A stretch of 37,449 bases of DNA from positions 1-37,449 of the forward strand of contig JAGGTN010000013.1 in NCBI GenBank assembly GCA_021163645.1, given 5' to 3'. Positions within the stretch are counted from its first letter, which is position 1. Every line of letters starts with the position of its first letter. Shown here one piece after another: positions 1-8,645 of the stretch. Under the pieces are notes generated by a model. The model saw only the letters and a list, made by a program, of their open reading frames with translations, was not told the origin of the DNA and did not search any database. The position numbers and the translations under genes are program-made. This DNA is from Microcaldota archaeon. GTDB lineage: Archaea; Micrarchaeota; Micrarchaeia; Anstonellales; JAGGTN01.

Positions 1-126
1 ATTAAATTGAATCACGAAGAAAATGAGGACTTGATACGCAGAATTGCGAATAATATTGGTGTATATGATAAATGTTTAGATTTTGGTTCAGACGAAATAA
101 TTAATTATCTAGATTCCATTATATGA
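1..126 (+). CDS. C-terminal end of a CDS truncated by the window edge (…NHEENEDLIRRIANNIGVYDKCLDFGSDEIINYLDSII*)
   Basis: Frame 1 is open from base 1 to TGA at 124-126; not in the ORF track because it lacks a start. Confidence 0.55.
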   Translation: MKLNHEENEDLIRRIANNIGVYDKCLDFGSDEIINYLDSII

Positions 127-184
127 GCATTATTTGACATAGAAATGATAACTTATTTAAATAGATGGAACAAAATAGATATCT

Positions 185-1720
185 ATGGGGGAAGTTTATA
201 ATTGTTCTAAGTTAGGACATGAAGATTCTGAATGGGTATCCCGTAGGAAAGGATCGCATATCAAGATAAGACTCTTCAAAAGGCATTCTTCTCTGGTAGA
301 GGTATTTCGTTCGCTGCATCATAATCCTGATGATAAATACATGAATAAACGTAAGTATTCTGACCAGGAAATTCTTGATTGGGCAATCCGGTTTGTTGAT
401 GAAACAATTCTTAAACTTAAAAAAGATAAACGGCTGAATCCGATATTCTGGCGTGATAATCCGTTTGGCCGGGAGGCCTGGCGACGTTGGAGGGAAACGC
501 TTCCAAAAGGCAAATGTGGGCCTGCGCCGGATACAGTGGCGAAGAGATTCACGAGCGAACATCTGATAGAATACATAAAAACGGTTAAGCCTGAATGGGT
601 CAAATACTTAACCGCTAAGGTTACACCAGATGATTGTTATAATCTTGTCATCATGTCTGCTCGTGAATTAGGGCATATTCCTGATATATGCACTTTTTCG
701 TCATGGGCGAATAAGAAAGGAGTTATATCATACATGAAAATTCAGAGAATTATTGGGAAGAATTGGAAGGAAATACGAAAAGAGGTATATAAACGGCTCT
801 TAGATTCTGGTGAGAAATATCCTGCTCAGAGTTATGTTTCTGATAAAGAGATTATATCAAACATAAAGAGATGTATGCAGGAACTTAAAGTATCATGGTT
901 AAATGCAAAGGATTATGACGAATGGGTAGACAAGCAGCGAATATTCCTTCCCAAATCAAATGCGTTGAAAGGCAGACGCAAATGGGTTGAATGGGTTACT
1001 CTTGCGGGAGGTAAACGCGTGTTGGTGAAATATGATTATGAATATATCAAGAAGTGCATAAAAGAGGTTTATGAGCAGATAGGTCATTTTCCTACTGAAG
1101 CAGAATATTCACAGTATCGCAAATATAAGGGTCCAAATAATATGCCTGGGCTATGGACTATCACCAACATGATGAAATGGAAAAAATGGAAGGAAGTGGT
1201 CGTCAATGATATCGATGAAAATATCAAAGAGGGTGTGGGAGTGAGTGGTGAGCATGTACTCTTTTTCTCAAAATTATCTAATGAAAAGAGCGAACAAGGT
1301 CTGTGGAAATATATAAGGTCTGTGAAGAGTTATAAAGATGTGATTGAGACCTTTATGATATTTTTGGATTTGAAAGGGTTCTTACCATCTGTTTTTGAAT
1401 GGGATAAGTTTGCAGAACAGTATCATCTTCCTGATAGCAAGAAATTAACTATGATTGCGGCGAAATGGTGGACAGATATCCTTGAAGATGCAGATAAGTA
1501 TGCAGATAGAATTCTCCGTGATAATCCAGATATGTTTTCTAATATCTGGAACAAACTTTCAGATCTATATTTTTCTGATAGGAAGCATATCCCTTCTTAT
1601 TCTAACTTGATTTCATGGTTGAAGGTTCATGAATCTGTTCAGGTGCCAAGTAAATTTATGGATTATTTATATATGAAGAGTCAAAAACAAGAAGTAGTTC
1701 ACGCCGGGAGAGGGATTTGA
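185..1720 (+). CDS. Protein with homing-endonuclease-associated (HNH_repeat-like) helical repeats; no nuclease catalytic motif recognised
   Basis: 511-aa ORF with repeated pattern xGhxP…(Y/W)…: 'LGHIPDICTFSSWANKKG…IGKNWKEIRKEV', 'IGHFPTEAEYSQYRKYKGP…MMKWKKWKEVV', 'KGFLPSVFEWDKFAEQY…KWWTDIL', 'GPAPDTVAKRFTS'. The last 19 nt lie antisense to tRNA-Ser. Confidence 0.6.
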   Translation: MGEVYNCSKLGHEDSEWVSRRKGSHIKIRLFKRHSSLVEVFRSLHHNPDDKYMNKRKYSDQEILDWAIRFVDETILKLKKDKRLNPIFWRDNPFGREAWRRWRETLPKGKCGPAPDTVAKRFTSEHLIEYIKTVKPEWVKYLTAKVTPDDCYNLVIMSARELGHIPDICTFSSWANKKGVISYMKIQRIIGKNWKEIRKEVYKRLLDSGEKYPAQSYVSDKEIISNIKRCMQELKVSWLNAKDYDEWVDKQRIFLPKSNALKGRRKWVEWVTLAGGKRVLVKYDYEYIKKCIKEVYEQIGHFPTEAEYSQYRKYKGPNNMPGLWTITNMMKWKKWKEVVVNDIDENIKEGVGVSGEHVLFFSKLSNEKSEQGLWKYIRSVKSYKDVIETFMIFLDLKGFLPSVFEWDKFAEQYHLPDSKKLTMIAAKWWTDILEDADKYADRILRDNPDMFSNIWNKLSDLYFSDRKHIPSYSNLISWLKVHESVQVPSKFMDYLYMKSQKQEVVHAGRGI

Positions 1721-1851
1721 ACCCCCAAGGGCAAAGCCCACACGATTACTTGCTGTTCCTTTTATTACCTTTTGATTATTTCAACTTATTTGGGCACCTA
1801 AAGAAAAAACTGTCTCAAGTCGTGCGCATTACCAGATTCTGCCATCCCGGC
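1702..1851 (-). tRNA. tRNA-Ser(UGA), class II, with one intron
   Basis: Minus strand: acceptor GCCGGGA/TCCCGGC, discriminator G73, anticodon stem CACGA/UCGUG, loop CUUGAG|A, variable arm GGGC-UUU-GCCC, T-arm GGGGG-TTCAAAT-CCCTC. Confidence 0.93.
1747..1813 (-). other. tRNA-Ser intron, 67 nt, canonical 37/38 position, bulge-helix-bulge motif
   Basis: hBHBh': exon helix CACGA/UCGUG, central helix CUUG/CAAG, bulges AG|A and UA|A, outer helix CAGUUUUUU/…AAAAGGAACAG with one A·A mismatch. Confidence 0.9.
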
Positions 1852-1941
1852 ATATAACTTTATTTGTTTCATTTAATGGAAAACAACAAACAGTTGTTTT
1901 TCAGGTTTAGGTAAGTAATTTATGAGCAAAAAAAATAAAAA

Positions 1942-2505
1942 TCAGGTGGTTGACTTATTTGTTTCATTATTACTGTTATTAGTAGTTTCTATTGTTCCTG
2001 TTGGTGCAGATATGTTTTCTGTTCTCAATTCGTTTGGCTGGGGCTCATCATGTCCAATTTCGTTTCCTGATATTAATGTATCTTTTTGTATGCTTATTAC
2101 ACTTGTATCTTCTTGTGCCTGTCCGAAATCCTGTATCTGACGTAGATTTCGTGTTTGCCAGGGATTAAGATAAGATATCGTATAAATTATGAACAAACCT
2201 CCAATTAAGATAACGAACATGAGAATGATGTTAATAGGTATTGATTTACTACCTGACTTTGCAATTACTTCTCCTTCTCTTGTAAGTGTATAATATTTCC
2301 ATTTTCTATTGGATTTTTCTGTATATACAATCCCTGCATTTAATAGCTTATCCATATGTTCTTTAATGGTAGGTACAGAAAGATTGAATACATGGGATAA
2401 TTCAGTTATTGTGTATGGTCTGTCTATAAGATATTTTATTATTTTCCGTCTTGTTTTATTGTTTATAGCAGAAAGCATTTTCTCATCTATGTTAATAGGT
2501 TCCAT
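1942..2505 (-). CDS. ArsR-like winged-helix transcriptional regulator with a C-terminal transmembrane segment
   Basis: 'NNKTRRKIIKYLIDRPYTITELSHVFNLSVPTIKEHMDKLLNAGIVYTEK…KYYTLTREG' wHTH, followed by hydrophobic 'IPINIILMFVILIGGLFIIYTI'. Confidence 0.8.
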   Translation of the reverse strand: MEPINIDEKMLSAINNKTRRKIIKYLIDRPYTITELSHVFNLSVPTIKEHMDKLLNAGIVYTEKSNRKWKYYTLTREGEVIAKSGSKSIPINIILMFVILIGGLFIIYTISYLNPWQTRNLRQIQDFGQAQEDTSVISIQKDTLISGNEIGHDEPQPNELRTENISAPTGTIETTNNSNNETNKSTT

Positions 2506-2665
2506 GACATAATTTGGATTGTTAGTTATATAAATATTTTGATTTGATTAGGGTGATTTATTGTTTATAACATATCGCAAACATTCAAAGTTTCCCTAGG
2601 AGATTTGGAGAAATCAAATGGAGCAGAGGAGCTCACAAAGGTCCATGGTTTTATAAAGCAGTATA

Positions 2666-3955
2666 TCAGATATTCAACAGCCATTTCCACAAAGGAATGA
2701 ATTCTATGATTTTATTTTCTATTTTTTCTTTATCTTCATAATCCCATGTTATCACCGATAAATTATTACATTTAAGTTCTTTACCTGCCTTTAATAGAGA
2801 ACTTATCTCCCTGTTATTTAATTCTTCTTTTGACGATACATTAGTAACCTGAATCAATTGATTTACTTTCTTGCCTTTCTTTAAAACAAAATCAACTTCT
2901 CTTTGTTGATGATCTTTCCAATAATAAATTTCCCATCCTAAAGAATTGTAACTTTTCCTTCTAAGCAATTCGACTATCACCAAATTCTCCATTAGTCTGC
3001 CAAAATTCTCTGAAAGTTTGAAGCTTACTGTGTTTGAAAGACCAGTATCAATACAATAAACCTTTTTTGGGGCGATGATTTGTTCTTTTAATTTAAATGA
3101 AAATCTTTCAATAATTATTATTAAATATGAGTCTTTTAAGTATTCAACATAATTACTTGTAGTATGAACATCTTTCAGGTTAGTGATCTTTTTTAGTTTA
3201 GTAAAAGTAAATTCACTAGAAGAATTTGAGATAAGATATCTCGCAATTGTTTTTAGGGCTTGGATATTCTTAACTTTATATCTCGCTAAAATATCTTTAT
3301 CGATTATATCTTTATATATTGTCTGTAAAAATATTTTTCCAAATTTATCAACCTCAGGAAAACCACCTTGAAAAATAAAATCTTTTAGCAGATTCTTAAC
3401 CTTCGCAACTTTTTTTGTAGAATACACCCAATCTTTATCCAATGTTATTTTTTTGAGCAAAAGAAATTCGTTAAAATTGAAAGGAAACAGCTCAAAATCA
3501 GTATGCCTCCCTGTAAGGTAAGTTGCCAATTCACTAGATAGCAATTGAAAATTGCTTCCTGTAATAATTACTTTTTTAGAAGTCCTAAGCCTGCTTACAA
3601 ATCTTTCCCAGCCATTAATTGTTTGGATTTCATCAAAGACAAAATATTCAATATCACCATATAATTCATAAAAAGCTTGGACTACTTTATCCATTTCATC
3701 AACCTTCAGCCCTGCTAATCTCTCATCAAAAAAATTAATATAACCAAATTTTTTGTTTGTTAGCAGAAGCCAGGTAAAAACAGATTTGCCGCATCTTCTT
3801 ATACCTAAAATGGCAAGGACATTTGGATGTTTAAGATAACCCCTTAAGCGTTTTATATCTACATCCCTTTTTATTATTCTTTCACGTTCCATTAGTTCAT
3901 CCATTGCTTCCCTTTGAGATATTATTACTCGCTTCAAATTTTCGATGCTTATCAT
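2666..3955 (-). CDS. AAA-family ATPase with DUF4143-like C-terminus
   Basis: Walker A-like 'GIRRCGKSVFTWLLL', Walker B 'YFVFDEIQ', 'IITGSNFQLLSSELATYLTGR', C-terminal 'YYWKDHQQREVDFVLKKGKKVNQLIQVT'. Confidence 0.88.
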   Translation of the reverse strand: MISIENLKRVIISQREAMDELMERERIIKRDVDIKRLRGYLKHPNVLAILGIRRCGKSVFTWLLLTNKKFGYINFFDERLAGLKVDEMDKVVQAFYELYGDIEYFVFDEIQTINGWERFVSRLRTSKKVIITGSNFQLLSSELATYLTGRHTDFELFPFNFNEFLLLKKITLDKDWVYSTKKVAKVKNLLKDFIFQGGFPEVDKFGKIFLQTIYKDIIDKDILARYKVKNIQALKTIARYLISNSSSEFTFTKLKKITNLKDVHTTSNYVEYLKDSYLIIIIERFSFKLKEQIIAPKKVYCIDTGLSNTVSFKLSENFGRLMENLVIVELLRRKSYNSLGWEIYYWKDHQQREVDFVLKKGKKVNQLIQVTNVSSKEELNNREISSLLKAGKELKCNNLSVITWDYEDKEKIENKIIEFIPLWKWLLNI

Positions 3956-4145
3956 AAGTTATTAACAACACATATTTATTTAAAGTTTGTGGTTATAAAC
4001 TGCAAATATTAAACATAGAAGCATGCTTAGATAGGTATTTTCATATAATTTAAGTGATGGCTAAATTTAATGGATTTTAAATGAGGTGTATTAACAGCAA
4101 GCGTTTATAAATATTCTGATGATTGTTCGATTTTATCTCATAAAC

Positions 4146-4166
4146 TTACTTTCTGACCGAAAGTAA
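4146..4166. promoter_or_regulatory. 21-bp palindrome TTACTTTC-TGACC-GAAAGTAA in a divergent intergenic region (candidate operator)
   Basis: Perfect 8-bp inverted repeat with 5-nt spacer between the divergent genes 3955(-) and 4335(+). Confidence 0.4.
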
Positions 4167-4334
4167 AATATATTTTTTCTTTTTTTATTAGCGGCTATCA
4201 TGAATATAGAAAATAATAAAGTAGTGATTAGTAGAGAAGAGAATAATTCACTACTTAATCTTAAGGAAGAGAATGGAAATTAGAAAATGAAATGATTAAC
4301 TTACATTTAAAATCATTTATGTGCTAATACTGTT

Positions 4335-6233
4335 ATGAGTATATTGGGATGGATGAAGAAGAGCAAAAGGAAGAGTGAGGATAATAACAAGACAAAACAG
4401 GTCAATCAGACTGGACAGGTAGTACAGATTGAACAGAGTAAACATACGAAGGTACGTTTGAGAGAAAAACCGTTGATTACCAGGAGTGAGATTAATGATC
4501 CAAAACAATTGTTTGGTTATAAGGATAATCCTTTGTATAATCCTTTACTATCCAGTAAAATAAAAGATATTTCATTAAATTCACTTATTAAATCAGGTTA
4601 TATCCATGAGGGTGATGATGTTCTTAGGTATCTACATGAAATGGATGAGCTACTTGAGAGTAAGAGCGATAAGGCTTACAATCGCAAGGATTGGGACATT
4701 ATACAGAAAATAATGAAAGGTTCTGGTAAGAGACGGTATACTTTACAGAATATATTTGATATCAATCATGATTCAATGCTCAAAGTGCTAAGATTTTTTA
4801 ATGTTGGTCAGAAACTAGATGATGGTAGTGCCAATCCCTTGTATTATCTTGATGAGAATATGCTGACTACGTTCATGGTTTATGAATGCGTGCCAAAGGG
4901 TACACGATGCGTTGGTCCCAGAGGTAATAGGCATTTTATATATTATACACCTCAAGCCAAGATAGAACTGTTAAGTGCCATGTTGGATGCAGGTTATGAC
5001 CCAAGACGTTTACCTTCCTTGAATGATAAGACAATATCTATCGGTGCGTTTCAGTTGAGAAGAAGTACATTTTATGGCCTTGAAAAATTATATCCTAAAC
5101 TGTTCGATGGTAAGACATATGATGTTCTTGTTAAAACGCTCAGTGGGCAAAGTCTTATGACTGCATCGTTGTTGTATGATAATCTTGTATATTTTAATAG
5201 AAATATATATTCTGGTTCTGGCACTGGGCATGTACAGTTGCGTAGGTTATTCACGAGTGCATCGATACATGATAAAAGGCGTTTCCTTGTATCTGTAACT
5301 GCTGCGATGTATAATTCTGGTCCAACAGATGTTAGGAATGTTTTGAATAACACAACACTCAAAAGGAGATATAAAAATATCGAGGAGTTGAGAAAGGCAT
5401 TCATAAAGGATTTGTGTAGTGCTGGGGGCAAGATAAGCGCACCTTATGCAGAATATGTTGGTCAGCTATATTCTTATGTAGAAGAAAAGAATCATTATTA
5501 TGCATATTCAGTATTGCCTACACCGGAAATATCTAGGCAGAAGAATAAAAAGAAAAAATTAAATGATAAAAAGAAGATAGGAGTAGAGGAAGATGAGGAT
5601 TTATTAGAACTCCTAACAATCATACCTTTTTATCCATTATCGCCTGTAACGGCAGAAGCAGAATCAGATGCATTGTCAATCGATACGAGCGAGATTGATG
5701 ACATTGCTATGGAATCTCAAGAACCAATTGATGATAAGAGATTAAAGAAAGAAAGTAGGAAAGGAATTGAAAAATTGTCTGAGATTAAGTATCAGCCTAT
5801 TCTTGGCAAACCGGGATGGTTGCTTGTGAGGGAAACAAAAGGTATGAAATACTATACTTTTACATTACCGATAGATTGGAAAGAGGATGATATTAGTATT
5901 CTGTTGCGTGAGAGTTCTTATATGGAGAAGATTAAAGAATATAATGAACAGGATAGGATAGAGAGAGGCCATTATTTCTTTCTTCCTGTTGCGGATATGG
6001 ATAGTAAGATTAGGGATGGAAGTTTTGCAACGGTTCATGTTGATGCAAAGATAGATGAGGATAAGCTGATAGATATAGCAGAGGAATATTGCTCAGGTAA
6101 TAAAAAGAAGAATGCTATGCTGATAAGAATATATTCCAACATTGTTGATATCAATGATGTTGATCAGCGGTGGGTGAGAATTCCAACTGGAATATTAAAG
6201 GATAAATACAAAAAGAAGTATATTTCAAAATAG
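4335..6233 (+). CDS. Lytic-transglycosylase (SLT/lysozyme-fold)-like protein
   Basis: 'TISIGAFQLRRSTFYGLEKLYP' resembles the SLT G-x-(M/F)Q motif; 'VTAAMYNSGPTDVRNVL' resembles AAYNAGPxxV; 'YVGQLYSYVEE' follows. Confidence 0.55.
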   Translation: MSILGWMKKSKRKSEDNNKTKQVNQTGQVVQIEQSKHTKVRLREKPLITRSEINDPKQLFGYKDNPLYNPLLSSKIKDISLNSLIKSGYIHEGDDVLRYLHEMDELLESKSDKAYNRKDWDIIQKIMKGSGKRRYTLQNIFDINHDSMLKVLRFFNVGQKLDDGSANPLYYLDENMLTTFMVYECVPKGTRCVGPRGNRHFIYYTPQAKIELLSAMLDAGYDPRRLPSLNDKTISIGAFQLRRSTFYGLEKLYPKLFDGKTYDVLVKTLSGQSLMTASLLYDNLVYFNRNIYSGSGTGHVQLRRLFTSASIHDKRRFLVSVTAAMYNSGPTDVRNVLNNTTLKRRYKNIEELRKAFIKDLCSAGGKISAPYAEYVGQLYSYVEEKNHYYAYSVLPTPEISRQKNKKKKLNDKKKIGVEEDEDLLELLTIIPFYPLSPVTAEAESDALSIDTSEIDDIAMESQEPIDDKRLKKESRKGIEKLSEIKYQPILGKPGWLLVRETKGMKYYTFTLPIDWKEDDISILLRESSYMEKIKEYNEQDRIERGHYFFLPVADMDSKIRDGSFATVHVDAKIDEDKLIDIAEEYCSGNKKKNAMLIRIYSNIVDINDVDQRWVRIPTGILKDKYKKKYISK

Positions 6234-6430
6234 AAAGCCATATAAAACTAGAGAAGAAAAATAAGAAAAAGGGAAGTAAGAAAAAGAAATAGATAAATAA
6301 GGAAACCATAAAAATTAGAGAAAATTGGCAAAATGAGGGAATGAAGAGAAGAATAAGAGAATGAGAGGAAAAAGAATAGGAAAAAATTCTTTTCCTTGCT
6401 CCCTTCTTTTTACTATTTTTTACATAGTTC

Positions 6431-8305
6431 TTATTCTTCACTTTCAATGCTCAGTTTTTGCCTAATCACATCATTTATTTTATCATATACTCTTGTTAAA
6501 CGTTCAAATATCTCAACATCGAGTTTGGTTGGTTTGTACCTTATGTGAAATCTCTCGTTCGTACCGAATCCTGCATAGGCATCGATTGATTCAATCTGTT
6601 TCTTCAGAATATACATGCTTAGGAAATGGATATTATCAGGTGATAATTCATCTATTATATCACTATCTTTTGGCAGAGGGATTTGTGTTAATGGGCCCAT
6701 TGCGAGAAGAAAATCAAATAATCTTATATCATACTTATCCCACGAATCTCTCAGTTCTCCGAGCCTTGTTAGGGTATTGTCAAAATCATACATGAGTTTA
6801 GGATTGGTCAGGATAATTGAATAAAATGCTATTTTGTCGCTTATATTGTATTTCTTAGAAGTTAGGAAATTCATCATCTTATTTTTTAGTTCTCCTTCTT
6901 TGTCTTTATTTATCTTATGTGTTCTTGTTAGTCTAAATATTATGTATTTTGTAAGCAATTCAGCGTCACTTTGCTTAAGATTGTATTTTTTTAATATGTA
7001 TCCTTTTCTGTTGGCGATTGGATAAAATAAGAAAGTATAACTCTCATTCCAGATAGGATGGTACATATTGAACGAATAACTAATCGTGTATGAATGGCCT
7101 GCAATATCTATCTCATTCTTAGGTCCTAACTTATAGTTTTTTAATCTTTTATATTCTTTTAACAATTCGAATAAAGGTAATGATAATGAATAATATTTAT
7201 CTGTTGATTCCCACAAAGCAATCTGGCGATTCCAAGGTATCTTAACCTTTAAGAACGAATCATCTCGCGCTTGTTTGTTAACGTTATTCTCATACCTTAT
7301 CATGCTTTTTGTTACTTTAATACCAGTATTCCCATCAGTGATAAGCATCTTATCATGAACACGCTCAACACCAGCAAGGGAAAGATCCAGAAGAAAACGC
7401 ATCTTATCTATGTTGATAGTAACCCCTGCATGTGATGCTTTTTCACCTATAAGTCTGATTTTCGGATTGATATTAAGATCATATTTGCGGTCAATATAGT
7501 TCACCAATGCAGCATAAAATCTTGCAAATTCATCGCAATCACCATAGCCATAAACCTTAACATTATTTATTCTACGCCCTTTTCCAGAAAGTAGTTTCAT
7601 CATTTCTCTTGGCAATACCTCTCTATCTAAACCATACTTATTCTTATCTGAAGGGTATAAATATAATATGTCCCACATACCTCCATAGCGGATGGTATTG
7701 TATAATAAAAACACAACTGTCCATTGCTTTTTGAGTTTATTAAGTTCATTATATGTTAATCCTTGTGTTTTAATACCGTACGATTTGCAGAATTCCTTGA
7801 AGTCGTTTTCATGCTCTTTAACAAATCTAGGGATGAAATAATCTATGAATTCATTAATATACTCCTCTGTTGTTCGCTCTTTTTTTTCAAGCGGTAAATG
7901 TTTTGTTATCATTTCTGGTACTTCCAAATCAAGATTTAATCTATTAATGGTTGTAAGTAAAGTTTTAATTCTGGTCTTGGCTTCACCTGAGTATGAGTAT
8001 TTGTCTTTTAGCATTTGGTAGATTTCTTTTTTTATCTTGGCTTTTGATTTATTCTTTGATATCAAAAAATTGCTGAAAATCTCATCCGAAGTCACGTATG
8101 GTGAATCTTGGGTTATTGATGTAATAATAGCATGCAGGATACGTAATTTAAATTCATCTTTATCCTTGGTAAAGTGTGAATACATCTTGTTAAGTTTGCT
8201 TGGTATTCTCGTATCATTGAGCCAAGGAGCAAGTTTTAATATCTCTTTAACTGTTTCTGGATATGTTTTTTTTCCTTTATATTTTGTTACTCCACCATTT
8301 ACCAT
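6431..8305 (-). CDS. Transglutaminase-like / papain-fold cysteine protease-like protein
   Basis: 624 aa; Cys-His-Asp arrangement 'YGYGDCDEFARFYAALVNYI' … 'EKASHAGVTIN' … 'MRFLLDLSLAG'. Confidence 0.55.
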   Translation of the reverse strand: MVNGGVTKYKGKKTYPETVKEILKLAPWLNDTRIPSKLNKMYSHFTKDKDEFKLRILHAIITSITQDSPYVTSDEIFSNFLISKNKSKAKIKKEIYQMLKDKYSYSGEAKTRIKTLLTTINRLNLDLEVPEMITKHLPLEKKERTTEEYINEFIDYFIPRFVKEHENDFKEFCKSYGIKTQGLTYNELNKLKKQWTVVFLLYNTIRYGGMWDILYLYPSDKNKYGLDREVLPREMMKLLSGKGRRINNVKVYGYGDCDEFARFYAALVNYIDRKYDLNINPKIRLIGEKASHAGVTINIDKMRFLLDLSLAGVERVHDKMLITDGNTGIKVTKSMIRYENNVNKQARDDSFLKVKIPWNRQIALWESTDKYYSLSLPLFELLKEYKRLKNYKLGPKNEIDIAGHSYTISYSFNMYHPIWNESYTFLFYPIANRKGYILKKYNLKQSDAELLTKYIIFRLTRTHKINKDKEGELKNKMMNFLTSKKYNISDKIAFYSIILTNPKLMYDFDNTLTRLGELRDSWDKYDIRLFDFLLAMGPLTQIPLPKDSDIIDELSPDNIHFLSMYILKKQIESIDAYAGFGTNERFHIRYKPTKLDVEIFERLTRVYDKINDVIRQKLSIESEE

Positions 8306-8352
8306 AATAGCTTATACTATCAAACATTTAAAATCTTTTTGAATCTTTGAAA

Positions 8353-8575
8353 TAATCAAATCAACCCAAAACAACCCCAATCAAAGCCAAACAAATCAAA
8401 ACCAAACAAAACCAACCCAACCCAAACAAAAAACAACTCAATCCATCCAAGCCCCAACCAAAAATCAAATAATCAAACCAACATCATCAAATCCAACCAA
8501 AACCAAAAAACAACCCAACCCAATCAAACCAACCAAAACAAAAAAAGAACCAACCAAAAACCAATAATAAAAAAT
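8353..8575. repeat. Low-complexity A/C-rich tract (G/T-rich on the minus strand)
   Basis: Almost no G on the + strand over about 220 nt; recurring CCAAC/CCAAAC and ACCCAACCCAA motifs. Confidence 0.85.
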
Positions 8576-8645
8576 CAGACATGAAGGATTTAGAAGGATT
8601 TAAACGCTTATTCATCGGTTGGTTGATTATATCAGATAAATATCC

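Noticed and set aside
1702-1730. tRNA-Ser 3' end as an attachment site for an integrated element
   Set aside because: No second copy of the tRNA 3' end was seen in the window, and no integrase; left only as a question in the findings.
1702-1851. Reading the left tRNA as tRNA-Leu(GAG), since TTGAG appears in the loop
   Set aside because: Shifting the loop breaks the CACGA/UCGUG stem with a C·A mismatch; the BHB geometry and G73 fit Ser(UGA).
4098-4160. Possible C/D-box sRNA (TGATGAT … CTGA)
   Set aside because: Box C lacks the purine and no clear D'/C' pair is present; the CTGA falls inside the palindrome loop.
4200-4283. 27-aa mini-ORF MNIENNKVVISREENNSLLNLKEENGN
   Set aside because: Too short and without a recognisable motif to call; not supported beyond an open frame.
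6151-6447. Minus-strand 98-aa F/S/L-rich ORF
   Set aside because: It is the complement of the purine-rich intergenic tract and the end of the 4335-6233 gene.
8353-8579. A/C tract as part of a coding linker (reads N/Q/T/P/K with no stops on the + strand)
   Set aside because: No start codon; an in-frame TGA lies just upstream. The open frame simply reflects the lack of G and T.
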